Positions 5,810 through 12,821 of a stretch of 13,471 nt of DNA are shown in pieces. The notes beneath the pieces were generated by a model, which saw only the letters and a program-made list of their open reading frames with translations, did no database searches and was not told where the DNA came from. How positions within the stretch are numbered: position 1 is the first letter of the stretch; every line of letters begins with the position of its first letter. The DNA is from an uncultured Clostridium sp. Lineage in GTDB: Bacteria > Bacillota > Clostridia > TANB77 > CAG-508. The DNA lies in NCBI GenBank assembly GCA_902462295.1, contig CABQAZ010000031.1, forward strand, positions 1-13,471, written 5' to 3'. Made by a program: the position numbers and the translations under genes.

Positions 5810-7207
5810 ATATGTCAATTCATAAATAGCTTTTGCATAAATTTTGCAGGACAACATTAATTTATCAATATCAATAAACTCATTAGCTTGATGGCACATA
5901 TCTGTATCGCCAGGAAAATTTGCACCAAAAGAAACGCAGTTTTCAAAAGCTCTAGCATAAGTTCCTCCGCCAATAGCAATAGGCTCAGAATTTGAATTAG
6001 TCATTTTGTTAAAAATATTACAAAGAGTTTTAACTAAGTAATTATCTTTAGAAACATATAAAGGATTTTGTTTTCCTGCAATATAAGTATCTAAAGAACA
6101 GCTTTTACATTTTAAATCAATTAAATTTGTTATAGTATCAATTGATGTATTTATAGGAATACGTAAGTTAATACCAAGTTGCAAATAATTTTCATAAAAT
6201 TTAAAATTTCCAACATTTAAAGTAAGTTTTCCAGATTCATCTTCAAAATTAATACCTAAAGACTTTCCATCAAATTCAGTGTTAATATAGTTTTCAAAAA
6301 ATTCAAATAATTTAATTTTATATTCAAAATGGTTAAAAATTCTATTAAGTAAAATTATCATAGGTGAAATTGCGTTTTTGCCCAAATCAGGATGAGCAGA
6401 ATGTGCTTGAATTCCTGTAGAATGTAAAATTATAGAATTTTCACTTATTGAGTAATTTATATCAAAATTTAAATTTTTAAGTTCTTCATCAATAAAGTTT
6501 GTAATATCTGATAAACTAATTTCTGAAATATTAATATCAAGTGTAACATCACATTTTTTAGGAACAACATTGATAGCATTATTATTACAGTCAATATTAG
6601 AGATTTTAATTGGTAAATTTTCATATTTAGTATAATCATCTTTGATATAGACTGTGCAAATTCCTTTTTCTGCATAGATACAAGGAAAGTCTGCATCAGG
6701 ACTAAAGCTTATAGTTGGTAATTCTTCAACTTCTTTATAATGTTTTATACATTTCCAAGCTTTTTCTTCATTAATACCTAAAATAAGACGAACTCTACAA
6801 TCTATATTCATATTATCTTTTATAGCTTTCATTGCATATAATGATGCAACTACAGGACCTTTATCATCTATAGCACCACGACCATATATTTTGTTATCTT
6901 TAATTGTTGCTTCAAAAGGTGGAGTATTCCAACCATCACCACTTGGTACAACATCTAAATGACCGATTATACCTAAAAGTTTATCACCTTCACCAAATTC
7001 TATGTAACCACAATAACCATCAATGTTTTTTGTTCTAAAACCTAATTTATTGCCCAAATTCAAGGCATATTCTAAAGCTTCTTTAGCATTTTTACCAAAA
7101 GGCATATCAGGATTGTTTGTTTCTTCAGAAACACTAGGAATATTTATAAGATTACAGGTTTCTGCTATAATTTCATCTTTTAAACTATCAATATATTTTT
7201 CAAACAT
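5795..7207 (-). CDS. pepV: M20 family dipeptidase, PepV type
   Basis: A 470-residue zinc aminopeptidase of the M20 family, PepV/carnosinase-like, which hydrolyses dipeptides in the cytosol. Visible sites are HLDVVP (83-88) with metal ligand His83 and catalytic Asp85, GRGAIDDKGP (109-118) with the bridging Asp, GINEEKAW (144-151) with the general-base/ligand Glu pair, SPDADFP (169-175), and near the end GGGTYAR, FPGDTDMCHQANE with the last zinc ligand His. Length is normal for PepV. The open frame extends to 7258, but the ATG at 7207 has AGGAGG (7222-7217, minus strand) 9 nt upstream, and the extension would start inside the promoter. Members are often annotated Xaa-His dipeptidase or Sapep; exact substrate preference is not readable here. 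Confidence 0.92.
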   Translation of the reverse strand: MFEKYIDSLKDEIIAETCNLINIPSVSEETNNPDMPFGKNAKEALEYALNLGNKLGFRTKNIDGYCGYIEFGEGDKLLGIIGHLDVVPSGDGWNTPPFEATIKDNKIYGRGAIDDKGPVVASLYAMKAIKDNMNIDCRVRLILGINEEKAWKCIKHYKEVEELPTISFSPDADFPCIYAEKGICTVYIKDDYTKYENLPIKISNIDCNNNAINVVPKKCDVTLDINISEISLSDITNFIDEELKNLNFDINYSISENSIILHSTGIQAHSAHPDLGKNAISPMIILLNRIFNHFEYKIKLFEFFENYINTEFDGKSLGINFEDESGKLTLNVGNFKFYENYLQLGINLRIPINTSIDTITNLIDLKCKSCSLDTYIAGKQNPLYVSKDNYLVKTLCNIFNKMTNSNSEPIAIGGGTYARAFENCVSFGANFPGDTDMCHQANEFIDIDKLMLSCKIYAKAIYELTYKSEN

Positions 7208-7229
7208 AATAAAATACCTCCTAAAAATA

Positions 7230-7258
7230 ATTATACTATAATGTATTGAACATATCAA
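7230..7258 (-). promoter_or_regulatory. Sigma-A promoter of pepV
   Basis: On the minus strand TTGATA (7258-7253), a 17-nt spacer and a perfect TATAAT (7235-7230). The predicted transcript start is close to the ribosome binding site, giving a very short leader. Confidence 0.75.
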
Positions 7259-7267
7259 TAATATTAT

Positions 7268-7517
7268 TACAGTATAATGTTTTAACTTGAATTAATATAA
7301 AGAAAGACTTGAAGTATAAGCTTTTCATTGCATTACTCGGCATATTACAAAATTCAAGAAATTCTAACTTGATTTATGGCACTTTTCCACTCTCGTGAAC
7401 TCTTTCCATAAATCATCGTAGAATTTCTAAAATTTTTCCATACACATTCGTAATTTCATTCAAAGCTTATACTTCAAGTCTTTCTTATAAAAAGTAAATC
7501 AAAATTATTATACTGTA
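7268..7517. mobile_element. Possible miniature inverted-repeat element with IS630/mariner-like ends
   Basis: A perfect 12-bp terminal inverted repeat, TTACAGTATAAT at 7267-7278 and its complement at 7507-7518, encloses a nested palindrome. Read as TA target duplications (7268-7269 and 7516-7517) around ends starting CAGTATAAT, this fits IS630/Tc1-mariner elements, whose ends commonly begin TA-CAGT. There is no transposase frame, so it would be a non-autonomous element. It lies between the outward-facing promoters of pepV and lysS and belongs to neither predicted transcript. The reading is inference; no second copy is in the window. Confidence 0.4.
7300..7486. repeat. Long nested inverted repeat
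   Basis: The left arm 7300-7379 and right arm 7406-7486 are inverted copies made of three matching blocks: 25 bp perfect (7300-7324 with 7462-7486), 10 bp perfect (7357-7366 with 7419-7428) and 10 bp (7370-7379 with 7406-7415). The blocks are separated by diverged stretches of nearly equal length (32 and 33 nt, then 3 nt). The central loop is 26 nt (7380-7405). It can fold as a long hairpin in RNA or a cruciform in DNA. No T run or coding frame accompanies it. Confidence 0.9.
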
Positions 7518-7547
7518 AGATTATAATACAATATTTTACATAAATAC

Positions 7548-7576
7548 TTGATTTTTGAAAAAAAATACATTATAAT
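7548..7576 (+). promoter_or_regulatory. Sigma-A promoter of lysS
   Basis: TTGATT (7548-7553), a 17-nt spacer and a perfect TATAAT (7571-7576). The leader of about 30 nt has no room for a T-box or lysine riboswitch. Confidence 0.75.
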
Positions 7577-7613
7577 AACTTTGTATTTAGAAAAAACAAG
7601 GAGAGATGAAAAA

Positions 7614-9110
7614 ATGCAAGAAAATAAGCAAAATCAAGAAGTAGAATTAGATGAAAACCATTTAATCCAAATAAGAAAAGATAAATTAAAAGAATTACAA
7701 GAACAAGGAAAAGACCCATTTGAAATAACAAAATTTAATAGAACAAATACAGCAGGAGAAATAAAAGCAAATTATGAAAAATTTGAAAATAAAGATGTAA
7801 CAGTAGCAGGGAGAATAATTGCAAAAAGAATTATGGGAAAAGCATCATTCTGTACAATACAAGACAGTGATGAAAAAATTCAAAGTTATGTAAGTATAAA
7901 TGATTTAGGAGAAGAGAGCTACAAAGCATTTAAAACATGGGATATTGGAGATATAATAGGAATAACAGGATTTGTATTTAAAACAAGAACAGAAGAAATT
8001 TCAGTTCATGCAAAAGAAGTAACACTACTTTCAAAATCATTAAGACCATTACCAGAAAAATTTCATGGATTAAAAGATGTAGATTTAAGATATAGACAAA
8101 GATATGTAGATTTAATAGTAAATCCAGAAGTAAAAGAAACATTTATATTAAGAAGTAAAATAATAAAAGAAGTAAAAGCATATTTAGATGGTAAGGGATA
8201 TTTGGAAGTTGATACGCCAATATTAAATACAATAGCAGGTGGAGCAACAGCAAGACCATTTATAACACATCACAATACATTAGACTTAGATATGTATTTA
8301 AGAATAGCAAACGAATTATATCTAAAAAGACTAATTGTAGGTGGTTTTGATAAAGTATATGAAATGGGAAGAATGTTCAGAAATGAAGGAATGGATATAA
8401 AACATAATCCAGAATTTACAAATATAGAATTATATTCAGCATATGAAGATTACAATGATATGATGGATATAACAGAAGATATGTTCAGAACAGTAGCTCA
8501 AAAAGTATTAGGAACAGCTAAAATAAACTATCAAGGAACAGAACTAGATTTAGAATCACCATGGAAAAGAATTTCAATGATAGAAGCAATAAAAGAAGTA
8601 ACAAGTATTGATTTTAATACAGTTGAAACAGATGAACAAGCTATTGAGATTGCAGAAGAAAAGAAAATAGAAATAGATCCAATCAAGAAAACAAGAGGGG
8701 ATATAATAAATACATTTTTTGAAGAATTTGTAGAAGAAACATTAGTACAACCAACATTTATATATGATTATCCAGTAGAAGTATCACCATTAACAAAGAG
8801 AAAACCAAGTGATAAGAGATTAACAGAAAGATTTGAAGTATTTATTGGTGGTAGAGAATATGGAAATGCTTATTCAGAATTAAATGATCCAATAGACCAA
8901 TATGAAAGATTTAAAAAACAAGTTGAAGCAAGAGAAGCAGGAGATGAAGAAGCTAATATGATGGATGAAGATTTCATAAATGCACTTGAATATGGTATGC
9001 CTCCAACAGGTGGTCTTGGAATAGGAATAGATAGATTAGTTATGTTATTAACTGATTCAGCTTCAATAAGAGATGTATTGTTATTCCCAACAATGAGACC
9101 TTTAAACTAA
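7614..9110 (+). CDS. lysS: Lysyl-tRNA synthetase, class II
   Basis: A 498-residue enzyme that charges tRNA-Lys with lysine using ATP. Residues 62-139 form the N-terminal OB fold (VTVAGRIIAKRIMGKASFC) that binds the anticodon. Residues about 175-498 are the class II catalytic domain: motif 1 around 182-205, LysS-specific AGGATARPFITHH (208-220), motif 2 from VYEMGRMFRNEG through HNPEFTNIELYSAY (248-277), and motif 3 GIGIDRLVMLL near the C-terminus followed by SIRDVLLFPTMRP. Length is normal. The open frame runs back to a TTG at 7548, but that codon is the -35 of the promoter; the ATG at 7614 follows AAGGAG (7598-7603) by 10 nt. Transcribed alone, divergent from pepV, and ended by the hairpin at 9169. 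Confidence 0.97.
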   Translation: MQENKQNQEVELDENHLIQIRKDKLKELQEQGKDPFEITKFNRTNTAGEIKANYEKFENKDVTVAGRIIAKRIMGKASFCTIQDSDEKIQSYVSINDLGEESYKAFKTWDIGDIIGITGFVFKTRTEEISVHAKEVTLLSKSLRPLPEKFHGLKDVDLRYRQRYVDLIVNPEVKETFILRSKIIKEVKAYLDGKGYLEVDTPILNTIAGGATARPFITHHNTLDLDMYLRIANELYLKRLIVGGFDKVYEMGRMFRNEGMDIKHNPEFTNIELYSAYEDYNDMMDITEDMFRTVAQKVLGTAKINYQGTELDLESPWKRISMIEAIKEVTSIDFNTVETDEQAIEIAEEKKIEIDPIKKTRGDIINTFFEEFVEETLVQPTFIYDYPVEVSPLTKRKPSDKRLTERFEVFIGGREYGNAYSELNDPIDQYERFKKQVEAREAGDEEANMMDEDFINALEYGMPPTGGLGIGIDRLVMLLTDSASIRDVLLFPTMRPLN

Positions 9111-9168
9111 AAAATATATTGCTTTGGGAGAAAATTATACAAAGGTTACATAGCATTTAAAATAGATG

Positions 9169-9203
9169 AAATAGGACATATTTATAAATATGTTCTATTT
9201 TTT
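9169..9203 (+). terminator. Intrinsic terminator of lysS
   Basis: A 15-bp AT-rich stem (9169-9183 with 9186-9200, one G-U pair; the innermost pairs would open into the loop), ending in a run of six T at 9198-9203. Confidence 0.85.
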
Positions 9204-9213
9204 CAAAAAAGAA

Positions 9214-9239
9214 TGAACCAAAACACAAAATAGAACGTC
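9214..9239 (+). promoter_or_regulatory. ECF-type promoter, probably autoregulatory
   Basis: TGAACC (9214-9219), a 16-nt spacer and CGTC (9236-9239). This is the known architecture of ECF sigma promoters of the SigM/SigW/SigX type (an AAC-containing -35, 16-17 nt, CGTC/CGTA). It lies 31 nt upstream of an ECF sigma gene, so the sigma factor probably activates its own operon. Confidence 0.7.
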
Positions 9240-9270
9240 TAACAAATGAAAATAGAAAGGAAGTTGTAAA

Positions 9271-9789
9271 ATGGCCATTATACAAATAAAATCTTTAAAT
9301 GGAAAAAATGAGTTTACAAAACTTATAGAAGAAAACAAACTTAAATTTTACAAAACAGCAAAAATAATATTAAAAAATGATGATGATATTTATGATGCAC
9401 TCCAAGAGGCTCTAATAAGTATGTATCAAAATTATGAACAATTAAAAGAAAAAAAATATTTTTCAACATGGGCAACAAGAATTGTAATTAATAAATGTTA
9501 TGATTTGCTAAGAAAAAATAGAAATAATATTATACCAATAGACGAAAATGTTGAGAATGATATGAAATTAGCTCAATATGATGAATACGAAGTTGATGAA
9601 TATGGAATAAAAGAAGCAATGAAATATTTAAATGATGATTTAAAATTAATTACTATTTTATATTATTATGACAATTATTCTGTAAAAGAAATATCACAAA
9701 TTATAAATATTCCAGAGGGAACAGTAAAATCAAGACTCTCAAAAGCGAGAGAAATTTTAAAACAAAAGTTAGAAAAGGAGGAGATTTAA
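9271..9789 (+). CDS. ECF-family RNA polymerase sigma factor
   Basis: A 172-residue sigma-70 family protein with only regions 2 and 4. Region 2 (about 24-82) includes FYKTAKIILKNDDDIYDALQ and the FSTWATRIVINKCYDLLRK segment that melts and reads the -10. Region 4 (about 117-168) includes YSVKEISQIINIPEGTVKSR, the helix-turn-helix that reads the -35. There is no region 1.1 or 3, and no C-terminal extension. AAAGGAA (9256-9262) precedes the ATG by 8 nt. It is followed after one base by a membrane protein that is probably its anti-sigma factor, and preceded by an ECF-type promoter. The inducing signal cannot be read from the sequence; an envelope stress is usual for this arrangement. Confidence 0.93.
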   Translation: MAIIQIKSLNGKNEFTKLIEENKLKFYKTAKIILKNDDDIYDALQEALISMYQNYEQLKEKKYFSTWATRIVINKCYDLLRKNRNNIIPIDENVENDMKLAQYDEYEVDEYGIKEAMKYLNDDLKLITILYYYDNYSVKEISQIINIPEGTVKSRLSKAREILKQKLEKEEI

Positions 9790-9790
9790 A

Positions 9791-11329
9791 ATGAATGATG
9801 ATAAATTTGATAAATTATTAAAAAAACAAATGCAAGAAGATGTATATATGCCTGAAAAAATAAATCAACTATTTTCGAACTTTGAAAGTGAGGTAAATAT
9901 GAAAGAAAAAAATAAAAAATTAAAAACAAGTAATTATATAAAAAGAGTATCAATCGCAGCATGTTCTATATTAGTAATGTTTTTTGGAGGATGTACATAT
10001 GCACATGTAAATGGTACAGAAACAATTATTTCTCCATTATTAAGAAATATTGGAATAAATAGTAAATATGAAGAAAATGCAACAAAATTTGATGATGAAG
10101 TAAACAAAAGTGAAGTTAAAATAAAATTACTAGATGGTGCAATGGATGAAACAACATTAATTGTAGGGTATAGAATTGAAATTCCAAATATAAATCCAGA
10201 TGCATGGATTGAGGTAGAGGGGCAATATAAAATTAATGATTTATCAGTTAATCCTATAAATAAGTCAATAGACAGAGAATCAGATACATCATTTATATAT
10301 TATCAAATATTTGATGTTAATGAAATAAAAATAGATGATACAAAAAATATAAAAATAAATGCAGAATTTAAAGCAATAAGAGAATATACAGAAGTTGAAG
10401 ATATAGACTCTGCATATGCTGAATATGGTAAAACATATGAAGATACTTGGAATTTTGAAGAAAAAATTAATGTAAGTAAACTTGAAGATTCTAAAACATA
10501 TAAGTTTGAAGAACCAAAAAATTATCAGATAAAAAAGAATGTATATGTAACTGTAACAGAATTTATTTCAGGTTCTTATACAAATATATTAAAAATAAAA
10601 ACAGATAAAACAAATTATAATGGTGATGCTTTTGAAAAATATTATAGAATATTAGATGAAAAAAATGAAGAAATTGCAACATTAGGTGAAGAAGAGAGAC
10701 AATATGATGAAATAAAATATAATGATAGATTAATTAGTGGAAAAATAAATAAAGATTCTAAAATAACAATAGAAGTATATTTAAAAATGATTGATGGAGA
10801 TAGATTTGAAAAAGTTGCAACAATACCTGTTGATATATCTAAAGCAGTTGAAAAAAAAGAAGAAAATTCAAATTGGAAGCAATATAAAACTGAAGATTAT
10901 AGTTTTAAGTATAACGAAAATTGGACATTAATTCCAGAACTAGATACTAGTAGAGTGGGACCAAATAGTGTATATTTAGGAGCATTAGAATTAGAAATTC
11001 CACCTACAACAAATTCTGAATATACATCTTCAATATTGGTAAGAACGGTAAAAACAAATTATACATTAGAAGAATATGTGAAAAAAGACAAAAAAGATAA
11101 TGAAAAGGAATACTTGGAGGTAAAAAGTACTTCTGAAATTAAAATTAATAATCAAAAAGGTTATCAAGTGATTTTTGAAGATACAGATGGGGAAACTTTA
11201 TATACAAAACAAGAAATATATGTGGAGGCAAATGATAAAATTTATGTATTAACATTTGATGGAAGAGAAATCGAATATAATAATTTAAAAAATGAAATTA
11301 ATAAATTTATTAATAGTTTTGAATTTTAA
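9791..11329 (+). CDS. Probable transmembrane anti-sigma factor, DUF4179 type with PsbP-like C-terminal domain
   Basis: A 512-residue single-pass membrane protein. Residues 1-51 are a charged cytoplasmic segment suited to binding the sigma factor; 52-70 (VSIAACSILVMFFGGCTY) form the membrane helix; the rest is predicted to be outside. Residues about 75-350 follow the DUF4179 layout found beside ECF sigma genes in Bacillota. Residues about 357-512 (YKTEDYSFKYNENWTL onward, ending INKFINSFEF) resemble PsbP-like/DUF1795 domains. AAGGAGG (9776-9782) lies inside the end of the sigma gene and only one base separates the two genes, indicating tight co-expression. A lipobox-like FGGC (65-68) is too far from the N-terminus to suggest a lipoprotein. 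Anti-sigma function is inferred from context and topology. Confidence 0.8.
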   Translation: MNDDKFDKLLKKQMQEDVYMPEKINQLFSNFESEVNMKEKNKKLKTSNYIKRVSIAACSILVMFFGGCTYAHVNGTETIISPLLRNIGINSKYEENATKFDDEVNKSEVKIKLLDGAMDETTLIVGYRIEIPNINPDAWIEVEGQYKINDLSVNPINKSIDRESDTSFIYYQIFDVNEIKIDDTKNIKINAEFKAIREYTEVEDIDSAYAEYGKTYEDTWNFEEKINVSKLEDSKTYKFEEPKNYQIKKNVYVTVTEFISGSYTNILKIKTDKTNYNGDAFEKYYRILDEKNEEIATLGEEERQYDEIKYNDRLISGKINKDSKITIEVYLKMIDGDRFEKVATIPVDISKAVEKKEENSNWKQYKTEDYSFKYNENWTLIPELDTSRVGPNSVYLGALELEIPPTTNSEYTSSILVRTVKTNYTLEEYVKKDKKDNEKEYLEVKSTSEIKINNQKGYQVIFEDTDGETLYTKQEIYVEANDKIYVLTFDGREIEYNNLKNEINKFINSFEF

Positions 11330-11331
11330 GA

Positions 11332-11352
11332 AGTTAATTAAAACAATTAACT
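11332..11352 (+). terminator. Weak hairpin after the anti-sigma gene
   Basis: An 8-bp AT-rich stem (11332-11339 with 11345-11352) with a 5-nt loop, three bases after the stop codon. No T run follows, so termination here is doubtful. Confidence 0.3.
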
Positions 11353-11399
11353 AGTAATCAATAATATTACAATTTAATTACATTTATTTTTGAAAATAT

Positions 11400-11428
11400 T
11401 TGCATAAATTCACATAATGTGTTATAAT
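11400..11428 (+). promoter_or_regulatory. Sigma-A promoter of the 146-residue orphan gene
   Basis: TTGCAT (11400-11405), a 17-nt spacer and a perfect TATAAT (11423-11428) with extended -10 TG at 11420-11421. The leader is about 67 nt. Confidence 0.78.
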
Positions 11429-11462
11429 AACAAAGCAACAGAAAAAACTAGAAGCTGAAAAA

Positions 11463-11486
11463 ACGTACAGCTAATTGAGCGTACGT
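11463..11486 (+). other. Leader hairpin just upstream of the ribosome binding site
   Basis: ACGTAC (11463-11468) pairs with GTACGT (11481-11486), continued by GCT/AGC around a bulged A, with loop AATTG. The 3' arm touches the AAAGGAGG binding site (11487-11494). A competing pairing, AGCTG (about 11453-11457) with CAGCT (11468-11472), would exclude it. It may protect the mRNA or tune translation; both are inference. Confidence 0.5.
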
Positions 11487-11502
11487 AAAGGAGGAAAACA
11501 AC

Positions 11503-11943
11503 ATGGAAAACGACAAGAACATAGTGTGTGGTGAAAACTGCAATATCCGTGAAACGACACGGATAGAATGCTATGAGTACTTCTGCGAGGAAGTAACTGC
11601 TGTAAAGACGAGACTTAGGGTAGCAGAGACTGCAGAAGAGGTGGACACTGCTGTTAAAAAAATTTCGGAACTGATGGAAAATACGGCAAAAGTCATCCAG
11701 TTAGAGGCTGTTGGAAACTGGACATCCGTTATTAGAAAGAATGTAAATGCTGTAAAAAAGCATGATTGCACTCGCACGGAGTTGGTTTCTCTCTTGGAAG
11801 AAATGCTGAAACACGTCGAATCCTTGATTTCAGAGGAAATGTCTCGTGAGCGTATTGATAAGCTTAGAGCGTTCTTCTTGGAGTGTGCGGAAAATGCAGA
11901 AGCTATCGCGGAGCTTGTTGACCTTAACAAGATTGTTGGCTAA
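11503..11943 (+). CDS. Orphan 146-residue helical protein, compositionally foreign
   Basis: I do not recognise this protein. It is predicted to be almost entirely helical (about 20-140), acidic, with no membrane segment or signal peptide. The N-terminus holds four cysteines, C9-x3-C13-x9-C23-x4-C28, which could bind metal or form disulfides; two more lie near residues 89 and 127. Three sampled 60-nt lines average about 43% GC against 23-35% in sampled neighbouring genes, and it uses codons rare elsewhere in the window (CTG, CGT, CGC, CTC, TCC, ACG). This suggests recent transfer. AAAGGAGG (11487-11494) is 8 nt before the ATG, a strong site. The gene is a closed unit: own promoter, hairpin leader and GC-rich terminator. 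Expression is probably high. No functional link to the sigma operon upstream or the protease downstream is evident. Confidence 0.85.
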   Translation: MENDKNIVCGENCNIRETTRIECYEYFCEEVTAVKTRLRVAETAEEVDTAVKKISELMENTAKVIQLEAVGNWTSVIRKNVNAVKKHDCTRTELVSLLEEMLKHVESLISEEMSRERIDKLRAFFLECAENAEAIAELVDLNKIVG

Positions 11944-11971
11944 TAAGTTATAGTCATCATCTTGTACCTCA

Positions 11972-12007
11972 GGGGGGAGTGAAGTTATATTTCGCTCTCT
12001 CTTTTTT
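11972..12007 (+). terminator. Intrinsic terminator of the orphan gene
   Basis: An 11-bp stem (11973-11983 with 11991-12001, three G-U pairs), a 7-nt loop and six T (12002-12007). Its G-rich arm is unusual for this AT-rich window and matches the foreign composition of the gene. Confidence 0.82.
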
Positions 12008-12016
12008 ACATTTTTG

Positions 12017-12045
12017 TTGCATTAGTATATAAAATATGATATAGT
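12017..12045 (+). promoter_or_regulatory. Sigma-A promoter of the site-2 protease-tsaD operon
   Basis: TTGCAT (12017-12022), a 17-nt spacer and TATAGT (12040-12045) with extended -10 TG at 12037-12038. It starts 10 nt after the preceding terminator. Confidence 0.68.
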
Positions 12046-12072
12046 ATAAAAGAAAAAAGATAGGAGATATTT

Positions 12073-12807
12073 ATGTTTGGATTTAATTTTGATAAAAAAA
12101 CATTATATATTATAATTGGAATATTGGTATTAATTTCATTAGCAAGTTATGGAACAGATGGAATATTTAATTTAATATTATCAATTCCTGCGGTATTATT
12201 AGCAATAACAGTACATGAATTTGGTCATGCATTTGTTGCATACAAATTAGGAGATGACACACCATTAAGACAAGGAAGACTTAGCTTAAATCCATTTGAC
12301 CATGTTGACCCATTAGGATTAGCAATGTTATTATTTGCACATATAGGATGGGGAAAACCAGTACAAATAGACCCAAGAAACTATAATAGAAATATATCTG
12401 TAGAAAAAGCAGATGCAATAGTATCATTTGCAGGACCATTAATGAATTTTATTACAGCAATTATATTTGCACTTATATATTGTGCAATAATAAAATTTAC
12501 AGGTTATGCTTTTTTAATAACAAAAATAGGAAGTATAATTTTTGCAATAATTGCAAGTATAATTACAATGAATATTGGATTAGGTGTGTTTAATTTAATA
12601 CCATTACCACCATTAGATGGTTCAAAAATCTTTTTACCAATATTACCTAGTAATGCAAAATCATGGTTTATAGAACATGAGCAAACATTTTACTTTATAT
12701 TTTTAATTATATGGATAACAGGAATAGCAAGTAATTTAATTTCACCAATAATAAGTAGTATAACAAGTGGAATAGTAAACTTAGCATTAAAAATATTTGG
12801 ACTTTAG
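12073..12807 (+). CDS. Site-2 protease family (M50) membrane metalloprotease
   Basis: A 244-residue integral membrane protein. The zinc motif HEFGH (48-52) lies in a hydrophobic segment, and the second M50 motif NLIPLPPLDG (174-183) supplies the third ligand, Asp182. Around these are about five or six membrane segments (roughly 11-45, 83-95, 117-141, 145-172, 205-232). It has no PDZ or CBS domain, so it belongs to the short YwhC-like branch, whose substrates are mostly unknown. AGGAGA (12062-12067) is 5 nt before the ATG. It is probably co-transcribed with tsaD, which begins 14 nt after its stop. Despite lying near an ECF sigma/anti-sigma pair, it is separated from it by a terminated gene, so a role in cleaving that anti-sigma factor is only a possibility. 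Confidence 0.9.
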   Translation: MFGFNFDKKTLYIIIGILVLISLASYGTDGIFNLILSIPAVLLAITVHEFGHAFVAYKLGDDTPLRQGRLSLNPFDHVDPLGLAMLLFAHIGWGKPVQIDPRNYNRNISVEKADAIVSFAGPLMNFITAIIFALIYCAIIKFTGYAFLITKIGSIIFAIIASIITMNIGLGVFNLIPLPPLDGSKIFLPILPSNAKSWFIEHEQTFYFIFLIIWITGIASNLISPIISSITSGIVNLALKIFGL

Positions 12808-12821
12808 TAAAGGGGCAAAAA

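Noticed and set aside
7577..7613. T-box or lysine riboswitch ahead of lysS
   Set aside because: The leader is only about 30 nt and has no T-box sequence, specifier arm or riboswitch core; the large hairpin lies upstream of the promoter.
9983..9997. Lipobox-like FGGC in the anti-sigma protein
   Set aside because: It ends at residue 68 inside a membrane helix, far beyond a normal lipoprotein signal peptide, and has Phe at the -3 position.
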